Numbered from the stretch's first letter, positions 49,453 to 61,530 are shown. The stretch is DNA of 64,000 nt from Ulota crispa (GCA_963920765.1 OY987243.1:34719060-34783059); one strand, 5' to 3'. The notes: generated by a model not told the origin, from the letters alone. A program made the numbers and translations.

Positions 49453-49692
49453 CATGCATTGTGCAGCTTTTTGAATCAATATTAAAATAGATGGGCACTT
49501 GCCACACCACTGTATAGCATTGTAGAGGGGCTAGTTGCAATGACTAGCACAATGTATAAGGGTTAAAAAGAATTTGAATTTTTGATTTTATATTATTTAT
49601 GAATATACCAAATGCTATAATGAATCCATATATACGGACATGATTTGTTGTAACTCAAGAGTATTTGGGTAATTTGCCGTAGTACCAAACCT

Positions 49693-50344
49693 TTAACCCC
49701 TCAAGGCCCATGCACTTTCGTGAGTATCTCAAAATCTATTCTTGGATGAACAAAATGTCAACATTTTGATAAGTTGCATCAATTTTTTAAAATTTTAACC
49801 ATACAAATTCACACTAAATATGATAGATCACATAGGAAAAGAAAACACAACATCACTTTTGGATTGAAAGATTATAACATTTTATCAAGAGGGTGTTAAA
49901 ATTGTGAACATGATTTAAAGTCTTTCAATCCTCTTTTCACATCTCAAATTTAAAATTGAGGATACCAAAAAAATATGAGTATGGAAATTAGAACATCTGT
50001 AACCCTATTTAGTTTACTGCTTCTTATAATTAATCTACTCTACAACTTTTTTAATTTAGTTTCTAATGTCAATGTTTCTCCAAATTCTAGTGTATTTTAG
50101 GCTCATTTCCAAGAGCTCTCAACACTAAAAAGTGAAGATTTTCAATAAACATCCTTGCACAAAATCTTAAATAGAAAAATTGTAATTAATCATTTTCAAA
50201 GTCAAACTTTTCATACTAAAACAAGATTCAACAATAACTTTAAAAAAGTAATAATCATTGTAATTAATCATGAAGAATTTTTTTGCATCCCAAAGTACAA
50301 AGAAGGAGGGACAATTTTGGTCCCCTTGGGCGTTGAGGGGTTAA
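49693..50344. mobile_element. piggyBac-like element, 652 bp
   Basis: TTAACCCCTCAAGGCCCATG at the left and TTGGGCGTTGAGGGGTTAA at the right. Nested in the MULE about 340 bases inside its right terminal repeat. No coding content beyond a 76-codon frame without motif. Confidence 0.85.
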
Positions 50345-50679
50345 TATGGAACATCTTGAATTATTTTGAGCACATTGTGAGCTAAAAATAAAGACTCCGC
50401 AATTTTGGTTGTTATTAAACATTCAACTATGTAGCAACAAAAATCCAAGCTTAGCAATTGCAATAATCAGTTGATTTTTGTTCCACTAATTTAGCAAGAA
50501 TGCAAAACTTTTCAAATTGCTTGATAGTATTTTTTATTTTATATTGTAGTGTAAACTTGTACTGATTATAGCTATTAAAAAATGCAATTAAAATATTTTG
50601 TTGCACCAACATTCAAATGCAACAAGCATCTCCACAAAAAACATACGTATTATACTGATTTTGAAGAAAGTGTAGGGAT

Positions 50680-50963
50680 TGCAAAAAGGTATAAAAGTTT
50701 TGAAATATGAGAGATTAGCTACATGAGAAGAATGAAGACAGCTTTTGACTAAAAAAAAGGGAACACCCTTGCTTGACAGCTCCAATCTATCCCGATGCTC
50801 GCAGCTCTGAGGTCCTGAATTTGAACTTGCAGATTTCAGATGAGGTCCCAACTGCTGTCCCAATCGCGTGGATGAGAGTATACCAAGCCCTTGGAGGTCA
50901 ATGAAAATTTTCCAAGATTGTGTGGGGCCTGGGCAACTAGTAGTGAGGGGCATGTGAGGCCCA
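50680..50963 (-). repeat. Right terminal inverted repeat of the MULE
   Basis: Reverse complement of the left repeat: TGCAAAAAGGT at 50680 to AGTAGTGAGGGGCA at 50952, with an outer GGGCC block to about 50963. A long open frame on the minus strand here is also open in the left copy, but amino-acid changes dominate over silent ones, which argues against coding. Confidence 0.85.
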
Positions 50964-51159
50964 AATTGGGACAAATAATATATTCTGGGACTTCACTATT
51001 TCTGTCGTTATGTATAATTTAGCATATTATAAAAAGTAAGCGGACCCTTTCTTGTGCAATAATGAAGTCTTAGTGGTTGCCTCCAAGAATTTCAAATAAA
51101 TTACAACTTTGAGCTATAGTTATGCCTACAGTTACTGTATGTTGTATTATTAAAATGGA

Positions 51160-51212
51160 GTACAAAATAGTCCCTCCGTGTTTCCCAATTTACGGTATTT
51201 ACCTAATATAGT
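51160..51212. mobile_element. Fragment of an AACACCATATTTG-family MITE
   Basis: Only a right end remains: AAATAGTCCCTCCGTGTTTCCCAATTTACGG-type sequence ending CCTAATATAGTGTTTA. The left part is missing. Confidence 0.5.
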
Positions 51213-51367
51213 GTTTATAGCTACTTGCTGCCTGTTCAGTACCAATATTGTAATTCAGGCACGCAACTTCCACCAACAAAGATTCATGCCAAAGGACCGA
51301 TATTGGCAGTACCACATACTTCACAGTCCAGACTCCAGTATCCGACACAGCAGGTCAAATTTGTTCC

Positions 51368-51623
51368 AAACACAATATTAGGTAAATTGGGAAAACGGGG
51401 GTCCCAATTTGTATGTAACCTAGATCCAGAGAAGTCACCTTAAACCAGATTTGAAGATATCAGATTCAGTGTGAGCCACTAAATTTTTTTCCCTCACAAA
51501 TCCCTTCTCTCAAGTGACGACACATGTACCCAAAAAAAATTCGAGCTTAGTTTTAGGTGATCACCTAAAACCTTCAAAAGTTCCAAAAAGTACTCTTTTT
51601 CTCAATTCACCTAATATGGTGTT
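51368..51623. mobile_element. MITE, AACACCATATTTG family, TTAGGTAAATTGGG variant
   Basis: Left end AACACAATATTAGGTAAATT, right end AATTCACCTAATATGGTGTT, 256 bases. Core keeps AGTGTGAGCCACTAAATTTT. Confidence 0.82.
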
Positions 51624-54600
51624 GTCCAACCTTGAACTTCACACCAAGTCAGTATATATTTGGATTGTCAATTTCATATACAACAAATTTTGGAAGACTC
51701 TTTTACTGGACGCAAGAAATTCTATGGCCACATAGGCCAAAACTGCCAATTCAAATCGGTAGTTTGTAAAAAACAAGTGACGGTTCTTACATGTTTGTGA
51801 AAAGGTAGATTCTTTAACTTTCCATGGCCCACTTTTCTAGTCTATACAAAACTGCTAGTTTTGAGAGTACACAAACTGCCATCTCAAACCTCCTGCCCTA
51901 GAATGGTGGAGAGGTTATCTTTAAGTGAACAATGGATGAAAACTTGGAAGAATAGCTATCTCCCAATTTTCCAAAAATACAAGTTCCTTCTCATCCGTTT
52001 CAAACTGCCAGTTCTGTGGCTGTGTGGCCCCGGCATCATATTGAATCCCAGGTGCAAGAAATGCACTACGAAGGTACATCAGCACCGACATCAGTACATG
52101 GTGGGAAAGCCAGTCTGTGCTTGCGTAAGCTAGTACAGGTGGCCCATTTGTATGGATGGGCTTGTACAGATGGCTAAATAAGCTAACCTTCGATTTGTCA
52201 TCTCTAATTCGCAAATCTTTTCTTCAAATATGCCATTTCCATATGGAACCGATTCCTTTTCCGTGACGTTGAAAATTACCATTGGGGCAAGTACCTACGA
52301 AATATTTCCACTTCTAGAATTGCAGCAAATCCAAGGAAAGAGACCAAGCGTGCAAGTTTCCTATTTGAGAATCCAAGCTGTCTGGCACTTCTGGGGACTA
52401 GTCCCCAGGACTCTCTTGCTGATCGTTGCCAACTTGGTAGTTGTTGACACTCTGGTTGGGATCTGGATGCTGACCCACGGATCCAGGTCCCTCGACTGCC
52501 ACGAGGATGTCGCGATTTGCTCTTTCCACCTCAAATCTTTGCCTCTTGAGTTTGTGACCGATACTCAAGTTTCCGAGTAACTGGGCAAAAACTTGGTTTT
52601 CCTTTGGGAGTGCTCTCTAATATCCCCACTAGGCAAAATCTCAAATGTAGCGTGAATTTTCAGAAGGCTCAGAGCCTCTGAGTATGAATTGGCCTGTAAT
52701 CGAGTTCTAACAACTTGGAGTGGTACAGGGTTAGATTTCTAGATGGCCTTGAGTAGTGACAAGCTTGTAAATTCACGCCTTTACGACGAACCTTGACGTT
52801 CTATCAAATGGCAGCTGCAAGTTTGACAGCCATGGTTCGGCTTCAGCCTGGTTGAAGTTCGAAAACGTTATTGACCCTTGAACATCACAATTTATTTTAA
52901 ATTCACTGAAGAGTTTGATTTGGTGTGACGTATGAAGGTTACGCATCTAGCCAGGAACTAATTGCACCAAAAATTTAGGGCTTTTAGAGAATAGGAAATA
53001 CATATTCAAAATCTACTAGCTAGCATTAATACGTTAATATGTGTGATTCTCTTAAATTGACATTTGATGAATCATTGCATCTGAAAAGGCAGGACCATAT
53101 TGCAGTAGAGACCTGACAAGTGATTACAATCATGCACATTCTGTTCTTACAGAGCCTTATTGTTGATTGTCGTGAGCACTGAAATCTAGATGAACGTCCT
53201 CCACCGACTTGGCAAATATCTCAATAATTCTGAAAGTAAGTTTAACTAACTACCAGCTTCGACGGTCCCACAGAATCCCATGTCATGAAAACCGTGGAAA
53301 AAGAAAAGAGATCCTGGTCAGATTCGGATAGCTGGCCTGATTTAGACACTCAGGCCCAAATTGTAACATTCATTGAATGCCCAGAAGTCAGAACTCAGAA
53401 GTACCAGGCACGCACGTCAGAGACTCAGAGCCCAGACGTACACAGTACAGCAGCTGCCATGCCAGCTTGCAAGATCTCGAGATTCTCGACCACGTGCAAG
53501 CTGAGACACAAATGCTCAAAACTGTGCTAAGCTTACTGCTACACACGTCGATATTCGTACAACCAAGCTCCCCAAGTTTGTCCGTTTCTGGAGGATAGCC
53601 AGTATTGAAATATGATTAATACCAGTTGACGACAGTGACGAGTAGTCGACAACTCGACATACGTTTAGAGATTCAGACACTTTTAAGGACATAAAATATG
53701 ATCCTGGAAGCGTTCATCACGCCTTACACTGGATTTACTATATCAAAAACTGTACCTACGTACACAGCAACAGCCTCAAGATCTCGTCCATTCTCTGAAT
53801 CCTTTGATCATCAACTATGGTATTGGAAAATTGCACGTACTTCTTTGTACCTGTCTGGGTTACGCTCAAGAAAGTAACGGCAGTGACTTACAGGCTCACA
53901 TTCATATCAAACACTTCAACTTCCAAACCAGCAGGCATGCAGCTGCACTTGAGAGCTGCACTAAAGGGGGACCTCAATTCAACTGTTGGGCTGATTTGCA
54001 ATGAGTTGGCAAGTTTTGCCTCTACCATTGCCAATTTTGTTAAAATCTCAGTGCATTAAGAAACTGACACTTTTCCAGGCACCCATCTAGAACCTCCGAT
54101 CTATTCCTATCCTAGTTATCCTGCCTTGTACCCATACTAAAGCTTTGTTACACAATTTTGGAGCTAGTGTGCCGTTTCAACTTTAAACATATATGACTAA
54201 AATTGTACTAAACTTACAGCTACATGGTACTCCTAGTCCTATTCTATATATCCAAGAAAAGAAACACTTATTGTGTATCTCGTATTTGGCAATCAGGAAC
54301 TTGCCAATTTACTTATAGAGCCTGATTGACTGCGACAAATACACTTCAACTAGCTACTAACTAAACTGAATGTCAAGTGAACCGACGTACACTCGTAAAG
54401 TAAGTACAACGAATAAGAGCTTCATATCCGTAAAAATCAAAACTTGCCTTTTTATCTACAGGACTTCAACTGGCAGGCAAAACGTTTCAATATGCAGATT
54501 GAATGAAACTGGCGCTGTTTCAATTGCCCAACCAGAAGCCCAAAGCCCCAAATCTACGTTAGCCTTATTCTCCAATGTTGAGGGCACTTGAACGTCTCAA

Positions 54601-55156
54601 TTCTGGTGCCCTGAAACACCCCAGTTAAAAGACCACAATCATTACATTTAGAAACATCAGTGCAACCCATGCAAGCCATTCACAACCAGCTCATACTGCA
54701 TTCCTTTTTGTAGAAACTTATACACCAACTACTTGGTCCAAGTGTCCAACAACTGGTGCACCTGGGATTCTGGGACCGTGTACCTCTGTAAATATTTTCC
54801 ACAAATAATTAGTATGCCAATGAGCTGCTGCGGTTATCACTCTAACTTAGAAGCAAAGCTGGACAGTGCAACACTTCTCAATTGTAAGATATGTCAGAGA
54901 TATTTCAAAATCCTCATTAATCAGCACCTTGTGCAGGTTTTTCTTTGAAAATTGGCTGTCAAGTGGATTTGCTCTGTTTTCTCATCTCGATGTTTTCTCC
55001 GTGTTGTGCCATTGGAGGTGGATTCGGAAACTTTACCAAAACAAGTAGAGGACAATTGTTCCTCCGCCCTTGGATTATTGTGTATATCAGCATATCCTTG
55101 GAGCAGTGAAGGCTGTGAAGCACCTAGTTTGGCCATCATAGTCACATCAATCTCGG
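51624..55156. other. Low-copy, GC-balanced island
   Basis: Like 23.9-27.7 kb this 3.5 kb lacks repeats and is richer in GC and CpG. Open frames of 60-116 codons occur on both strands (for example + 52230-52580 and - 51921-52214) but none has a recognised domain. It may contain exons of an unknown gene or old intergenic DNA spared by small transposons. Confidence 0.45.
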
Positions 55157-55184
55157 ATCCACCTCCAAAGACCATTGTCCCCAC
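54921..55184 (-). CDS. Unrecognised coding-like segment
   Basis: An 87-codon minus-strand frame begins MGTMVFGGGSEIDVTMMAKL and continues with a hydrophilic Ser/Arg/Lys-rich stretch (STSNGTTRRKHRDEKTEQ). The composition looks protein-like and an AAG-GTGCTG splice-donor-like sequence lies near its end (about 54930). Its start overlaps the worn end of the fold-back at 55157. No family recognised; it could be chance. Confidence 0.22.
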   Translation of the reverse strand: MGTMVFGGGSEIDVTMMAKLGASQPSLLQGYADIHNNPRAEEQLSSTCFGKVSESTSNGTTRRKHRDEKTEQIHLTANFQRKTCTRC

Positions 55185-55912
55185 TGCGGACAGATGGGAT
55201 TTTGGGCATGTACTTACAGCTAAACTACTATGTGTGATTTTTTGACACTTTTATGGAAGATGGGGAATTCAAATTTTTGTGTAGGTATCTAATTTTTTCT
55301 TCATTTAGACATTTATTAAAGAATTTACGCATGACTTTCTGGAAAACAAGGGAAGGCGGGCACTCTCAGTAGTTTGGGTAGCCCAAAAAAACTTCTTTAA
55401 AATTTGTATATTTTTAAAACAAAAAATTGAAATTGGTTCTTTAGATTTACATATATGTAAGAAGTTTTGAATCATTCAATTTTGATTGATGAGATGAAAA
55501 TTATGAGAAATTTTAGTTTGTGTGTAGGTATAGTTTTGACTTTTGAGAGACTCCATACGTACCAACCAAAAATTCTCATAACTTTCATCTCGTCAATCAA
55601 ATTGAATGATTCAAAGCTTCTTACATATATGAAAAACTAAAGAACCAATTTTAATTTTTTGTTTTAAGAATATAAAAATTTTAATGAAGTTTTTGGGCTA
55701 CCTAAACTGCCCTCCCTGTCCTATTTTCCAAAATCATGCGTAAATTCTTCAATAAATGATGGAATGAAGAAAAAAATTAGATGCCCAAGCAAATCTTTGA
55801 ACTTCTCATCTTCCATAAAAGTTTCAAAAAATCACACAAAGTATTGTAGTTGTAAGTACATGCCCAAAATCCCATTTGTCCTCCAAGGGGACAATGGTCC
55901 TTTAGGAATTAA
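55157..55912. mobile_element. Fold-back piggyBac-like element, 756 bp
   Basis: The right end CAATGGTCCTTTAGGAATTAA keeps the family terminus; the left ATCCACCTCCAAAGACCATT is worn. Unlike ordinary members, the two halves are reverse complements for about 370 bases each, meeting near 55540. The arm matches the left half of 57385-58533, so it is two left halves joined head to head. Confidence 0.85.
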
Positions 55913-55939
55913 AGAACTCCATGATAAATTTGCATTATA

Positions 55940-56140
55940 AGGAATTCCAACCATGTTCTAATTATGTTCTTTACCTAAGAATACGTGACATGTTCCTTCA
56001 AATATCTATTATTGTTATCGCTGAGTTAGGTAGCTTACGGACCATTTAAGCCTACCTAACTCATCAACAATAATGATAAATATTTGAAAGAACATGTCAC
56101 TCATTCCTAGATAAGAAAAATAATGAGAATATGGTCTAAA
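55940..56140. mobile_element. Fold-back MITE, relative of 32268-32495
   Basis: GTGACATGTTCCTTCAAATA and its mirror near 56090 pair, with outer arms ACCATGTTCTAATTAT against the complement near 56135. The loop TTACGGACCATTTAAG lies at 56034. Confidence 0.78.
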
Positions 56141-56251
56141 TGCAAGCCTCCTACCATGGTTCAATGCGTGGTTCATTACTCCGTTTCTTGTTACTCTAGA
56201 TTGATCCACTAGCCACGTTTTTACTTAATTAGTATACTCACCTTTTGGTGT

Positions 56252-56479
56252 GAACATCATATACATTAAAAGGGGAAAAACATGGGTCCCATTTGTTTTT
56301 CACTTGAATCCAAAAAGTCCCTCTTAATTCAATTAAGGAGGTCACCTGAAACCTGCTTAATGAACTTCTGTCCAAAATTTCTAGACTTTTTGTCCAAAAA
56401 GAGTGTATTTTTGGATGATTTATATCTCATTTCATTGAAAAACAATCAACAAATTCTCAATTCAATGAATATGGCATTC
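56252..56479. mobile_element. Diverged MITE, AACACCATATTTG family
   Basis: Left end AACATCATATACATTAAAAG-GGGAAAAAC, right end TTCAATGAATATGGCATT; 228 bases. Core partly kept (GGTCACCTGAAACCT). Confidence 0.65.
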
Positions 56480-57384
56480 TCAGAAAAAAAAAGCCAAAAA
56501 TTCCAATTTGTAAGAATTGTCCCTCTTTAATGTATATAACGTTTGCAACTTTTTGCACCGAGAAATGTACGTAGTACTGGCATATTCTTGAACTTCCAAT
56601 CAATGTGCAATTGACATGTTACAATACCAGGGTCACTGGACCTCAGGCCATTTTCACCAAAATCAGGGTTTTGGGGCCAACAACTTTTATGCATCCTATC
56701 TTAGTCAATTGGATGATTCACAAAAAATGACTTTTGAAAATACTGGAAATTTTATTTAGAAAACGGCTTGCATATTTTGGGAACAATTGACTGTGCAAGA
56801 TAGGAGATTATAACATTTGATCAAACAACATGGGATGGTAAAATCTCACTTTTTGGTAGGCAATTGCTATTTGATGACTTTTACAAAATTCTATAAGCCT
56901 CTAATTCATCTCAATCTTTGTGAGTAGCAAGATTAGATATGAATGCACTCACTTGCAAATTGTTGAAGATTATGCTTCTTTGTATGTAAAGTTTTAGGGC
57001 TTCAAACTACTATTGCACAAAAAACAATGACCAGCACAATTGGTGAAGGTTGCTACAACAAGGGTCTAGAACATGCTTGAACCCTTGCCAACAAATTTCT
57101 CGATACCACAAAGCACATACAAGAAAGCTTGTAAGGGATATTGACCAATTGTAGCCTATAAAATGCTACTTCCTATCACTCCCCTATATGGTCTTTCATT
57201 TAATCAAATCTCTTGTAGCATTTGTACAACATTTGGCTTGCCTTGCCATTACTCCATTGGCATGGACAACTTGAATGCCTTCATAATTGTACTTTATAGC
57301 AAAATAAAAAAGTTAGATCTAGTGCCTCAAATGAGGCTTTGAAATCATGGGAGGCCATATATAAGGCGCTTGGGCGCTCAAGAG
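56480..57384. other. Stretch without recognised content
   Basis: AT-rich, no terminal repeats or meaningful open frame found. Confidence 0.45.
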
Positions 57385-58533
57385 TTAACCCCTAAAACAC
57401 CATTGTCCCTTGGGGGACAGATTGGACTTTTGGCATGTACCTATGGCAAAACTAGTTTGTGTGATTTTCTGAAACTTTTACTGAAGGTGGGGAATTCAAA
57501 GATCTATGTGGGCATCTATTTTTTCTTCTTTCCGACATTTGATGAAGAAGTTATGCATGACTTTATGAAAATTTGGAGAGGACTACTTGCCCAAGCAGCC
57601 CAAAAACTTCTTTGAAAATTACATTTAGTTTTTAAATTAAAATTTTGAAAATAGATCTTTAGAATTTTTTATACGTGAGAAGCTTTTAATCATTCAACTT
57701 CAAACAATGACATGAAAGTTATGAGGAGTTTTTGTTTGCGGATAGTTATGGATTCTCTACTCTAAAATAAACTTTGAAGTCCTTTATTTTACTCAATCTT
57801 CAATATTTTGGAAAAAAATCAAAACCAAAGGAAGTAGATTGTTTATCACAACATTATGACTATTGGGATTGGCATTTTTCATTTCCATAATTAAATTCTT
57901 AACAATTTAGTATTTTGACTCATTCTCTACTTCTTTTTACTTACTACTTTTTCCCATGTGTTGTATAGTTCCAATTGACTTGAAAATTCTCCCACACATA
58001 CCTAACTTGATTCCTACATGGAAAAAAAAATGCAACTTTGGGTAGAGCAATTTTTTTGTTATAAGAGTGGTCAAAGGCTTCTAAAATTTTGGGCAACATG
58101 GAATTTTTTTTTTTCACTTTAGATGTAAATATCTCCACTAGAAGAAAAACAAGGATAAATGACTGTCACAAATCACAACAACTAGGTCACCAAAACTGCC
58201 TTGCAACTGCACAAACAACTGCACAACAATTGCACGACTAGATTGTAGTTGTGCAAATGTTGTGCAGTTGTTTGTGCAATTGCAAGGCAGTTCTAGTAAC
58301 CTAGTCATTGTGATTTGTGGCAGTCGTTTATCCTTATTTTTCTTTTAGTGCTCACACCTCTCTATCTAGATAGATCTGAATTTTTTCCGACAAGTACCTC
58401 TTCTAGTCTAGGGCAAAATCCTATGGTTGGATTTCTCAAAACAAAACATAAAATCTCTTTTTACTAAACCTCCTAGAAGTGGCAGTATTTAGTGATTTTT
58501 GCAAAAAAAAGGGCTTGGTTCTTTAGAGGTTAA
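57385..58533 (+). mobile_element. piggyBac-like element carrying a nested CACTA fold-back
   Basis: Left end TTAACCCCTAAAACACCATT, right end GGTTCTTTAGAGGTTAA, 1149 bases. Removing the 215-base CACTA fold-back and its three-base duplication leaves about 930, close to relatives. The left half matches the arms of 55157-55912, the right half matches 3239-3587, and the middle mirrors 17930-18420, so the family is mosaic. Confidence 0.85.
58136..58350. mobile_element. CACTA-type fold-back MITE with target duplication
   Basis: CACTAGAAGAAAAACAAGGA mirrors TCCTTATTTTTCTTTTAGTG. Nearly the whole 215 bases fold back, with GCACAAACAACTGCACAACA near the centre. CTC is present at 58133-58135 and 58351-58353, the three-base target duplication expected for CACTA transposition. 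Confidence 0.92.
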
Positions 58534-59095
58534 GGTACACACCCATTTCCAGTTGGTCCCCAATTTCGTACCCTACTTTTGGAGGTTTCATCACACAATA
58601 TTGAACCCATAGTGGAGCAGTGAACTCTGCTTGCACAAGCAAATCTTGCCACATTTCAATTGCTAAGTTAGTTTGGAAGGGTTGGGATTGGGACCGTCAA
58701 CTGCCATTATAGGAAAACATCCAAGCAATTTCAAAGTTAGTTTAGAGTTACTAATAGGGACTTCATGAGCTGTTAGTTTGCCCTTTAATATAACATAATC
58801 TACTATACTTTTTTCCACAAAAATTATGTTCCATTATAGCTTGTTGAAAGGCTAACCCTATAGATTTTTTTCTTGATTTTTCCCAAACCTTGAGGTACCC
58901 CAAACCCTTAAATGGTTGGGTATAGATATTTCTACCTTGTGTTAGTAGTTGCAATTAGCTTTAAATGTCAATTTTGATAAATTGGCCTTTTCAAGCACCA
59001 AAATAGTTACAAATATCTTCACAAAGTTCAAGGTATGATTGATATGGTAGGTAGCTCTTAAGGGTTGATATGCCTTTTCATGGGCTTTTCAATAT
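58534..59095. other. Stretch without recognised content
   Basis: AT-rich; a short minus-strand frame (58763-58954) has no motif. Confidence 0.45.
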
Positions 59096-59412
59096 AAGGT
59101 ATGTACACCCATAAGCGTCAAACTAAGGGTTTTGAACATGATGAGTATCAATAAACAGCTAGCAAATTATAAGATCCTATTAGGAATAGAAAAATAATGA
59201 GTTTGCACTTTTGAATGTATTATTTGGATACTGTGAGAATAAGTTGTGAATTTTTAAAGAGCAAACTGCCATTGCATCCATAACCACTTTCAAGATTTCA
59301 TGTTCACATACTATACATCCTTGTCATTACATCTATCCACTTCCACAGGTTTTCCAAGATTTTCAGAGTTGGCAGTTATGGGGACAATGACGCTTATGGG
59401 TGTACATACCTT
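59096..59412. mobile_element. 317-bp MITE with 25-bp perfect ends
   Basis: AAGGTATGTACACCCATAAG continues CGTCA on the left; the right is its perfect mirror ending CATACCTT. The interior is not self-complementary and has no open frame. No obvious duplication outside; no second copy in the window. Superfamily unknown. Confidence 0.8.
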
Positions 59413-60756
59413 AGGAGTTTTTTTTGTCTAATTTTTAAACAAAGAGACACAGATGTCAAATACAAAATATTTTTTTCATATTTTTGAAGTACTACTAAAT
59501 TGTTGATAGATTTTCAAAGTTTCTATATTAGGCACCTATTTGTGACTCTAGGTTTTTCATAAACTATATCCCTCCAACTTATAAAGAGATAAAGTGAAAC
59601 CAAGGAATATGATTGGCTCTTGTAATAAATATCACATTTTTTTCTATGACAGAGGAGGTCAAGTCAAAGATCACTTCATAACCATTCAGGAGCTATTTAA
59701 TGAACGCTTTACATGAGAGGGTTGCAAGCTACCTATAGCATTTGGATTCAGGATGTGTGCCTTGAATAGCGCCAAAGTAATGGCATATGATCATTTTATC
59801 AAAATTGATTGTATTAGTGATTGTTATTGGCATACTAGCAAAGATGAAAGAATTCACATCATTTTGTTAACATGCATTTGAAGAAAAGGGGACATGCAAT
59901 GACATGGTGACACCCTTAGAATTATGACATTAGCTATTACTAATTCACTATTAGGATGTCATTTGTAGTTCAAATCCTTTTTTTGAACAACATTGTAGTC
60001 CATATGTGTCAATGAGTATTGATGCTCCATAATTGATAAGCTATGTTATTCCATGATGTCATCCTATGTCCCCTTAAAGTTTCCTTTTAGTGATGTTACT
60101 CAAAGTCACTCACCCCAAACATAAAATTTGTTTCATTAAAATTTTACAATTCATTAGGAAATAGGGCGGTCACCTTTTTGACATGAAATTTTAGGAATAC
60201 GAGTTTCTAAATCTTTGTGCAAAGTTGAAGGCTTCAAGGTTGTAATTATGGCAACATGAACTTTCTTGGTATAGTGAAATTAGCGTAACTAGTATTACAT
60301 GCATCTTATTCTAGATATTGAACTAGTTTCAAAACCATTGAACTAATTATATGAAAATGATTAAAATACATAAATTTACAAAAAAAAATCGCAGAGTGCA
60401 AGACCACATATTGAAATGATACATTTTAAAATTATATATACAATTGCAATCATCTAGCCTAAATCAAGGAAAAGGACACAACATGACAAAACTAGACAAC
60501 ACATTGACAATTTGACATTATAGTGATCATAAGTCAATTTTAAAATACAACTAAGATGATCTTTACTTAGGATTTTAAAATTTCAAATCATATTTAAGAT
60601 GTCATAACATAATCAACATCCAAAGAATAAAAAGTGACGTCATTTCAAATGTGTCATTTTTAACCTTCTTTTTGGCATTTTGTTATAGTGCCAACATTAC
60701 TAAAGTCTCAATTTGCACCTAAGTAGCACAGCTTTGACATGTAAATTTTTTCCATT
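59413..60756. other. AT-rich stretch without recognised content
   Basis: No meaningful open frame or terminal repeats seen. Confidence 0.45.
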
Positions 60757-60830
60757 TTAATCCCTAAATGATCAAAGTTCCTATGGGGGACAAAATTGAT
60801 TTTGGACAAGCTTATGCTACTGGGATTGAC
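60757..60830 (+). mobile_element. Truncated piggyBac-like end, family of 5858-6741
   Basis: TTAATCCCTAAATGATCAAA is followed by TTCCTATGGGGGACAAAATTG and GACAAGCTTATGCTACTGG-type sequence matching the first ~75 bases of 5858-6741; homology then stops. Confidence 0.65.
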
Positions 60831-61391
60831 ATGTGCTAGACTAGTTATTCTTGTCCCATGTGCTCCACTACTAATTATCAAATTGATGATTAATGAAGTT
60901 AAATTTTTAATTAGGTTAGCAATTTATCTACCATTTTTAATCAATAAAATGGATTTAATCTTATTAGAAGACAGATATTGAAAATATAATAATATAATAA
61001 TTGTGATAGTTTTTGAAAAGGGGTTAGAAAATAAATTAGGAGATAAAAAAAAATGTTTTTGATTTTACAAAAAAGAAGAAAATTTCAATTTCAAAATTGA
61101 AGAGCATTAACTAATTTTAGTGCAGTCCAAAGTTCATTTGCATATATTTATCAATTACCAACAAAAAATAAGTTTATAAGCCATAATTAATCCAAAAGTT
61201 GAGCAATGATTTATTTCATGAATTTAAAAGGTGTACTTTTACAATTTAATCTACAAGCATTCTATTATTTAATAGGAATTAAAATATTTGCACAAACTTT
61301 GTTATAACTATATATTATCCATATCTATAATTAAATGCAATTTTAGAGTTTTCTGTGGTGGTCAGTCAATTGAATTAACTAAATTTTGTTA
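60831..61391. other. Very AT-rich stretch without recognised content
   Basis: A + frame from 60796 to 60981 is hydrophobic but without motif. No repeats recognised. Confidence 0.45.
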
Positions 61392-61530
61392 GGAGTAGGG
61401 TTTGTCTTGGGAGTAGGGTTTAGTTGAGGAGTAGGGTTTGGCTAGGGGATTGGGGACTTGGTTGGGGAGATTGGGAACTTGGTTGGGGAGATTGGGAACT
61501 TGATTGGGGAGATTGGGAACTTGGCTGGCA
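61392..61530. repeat. Two adjoining minisatellites
   Basis: First, an ~18-base unit GGAGTAGGGTTTxGTTGx in three copies (61392-61446). Then a 21-base unit GGGGAGATTGGGAACTTGGTT in about four copies (61447-61530). The first contains TAGGGTTT, the plant telomere word, but not in tandem register. The G-strand skew is strong. Confidence 0.9.

Larger units (their letters stand above)
36128..50963 (+). mobile_element. 14.8-kb Mutator-like element (MULE) with long terminal inverted repeats
   Basis: Two repeats of about 270 bases face inward at 36128-36444 and 50680-50963 and enclose a MULE transposase pseudogene, a Josephin-like pseudogene and several younger small transposons. Long terminal inverted repeats flanking a transposase are typical of plant MULEs. 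No 9-base target duplication could be recognised, so the exact limits are uncertain. Stretches without content inside are 41875-42280 (3' flank of the transposase, with an AATAAA-like signal near 42081), 44277-45552 (between Josephin exons) and 47491-49145 (only short meaningless frames). An alternative is that the two repeats are an unrelated dispersed sequence that happens to flank the gene. Confidence 0.65.

Noticed and set aside
785-58533. TA-duplicating Tc1/mariner (Stowaway-like) explanation for the TTAACCCC elements
   Set aside because: The outer T and A flanking the TA are almost invariant across many independent insertions, which fits a TTAA target better. It remains an alternative until empty sites are examined.
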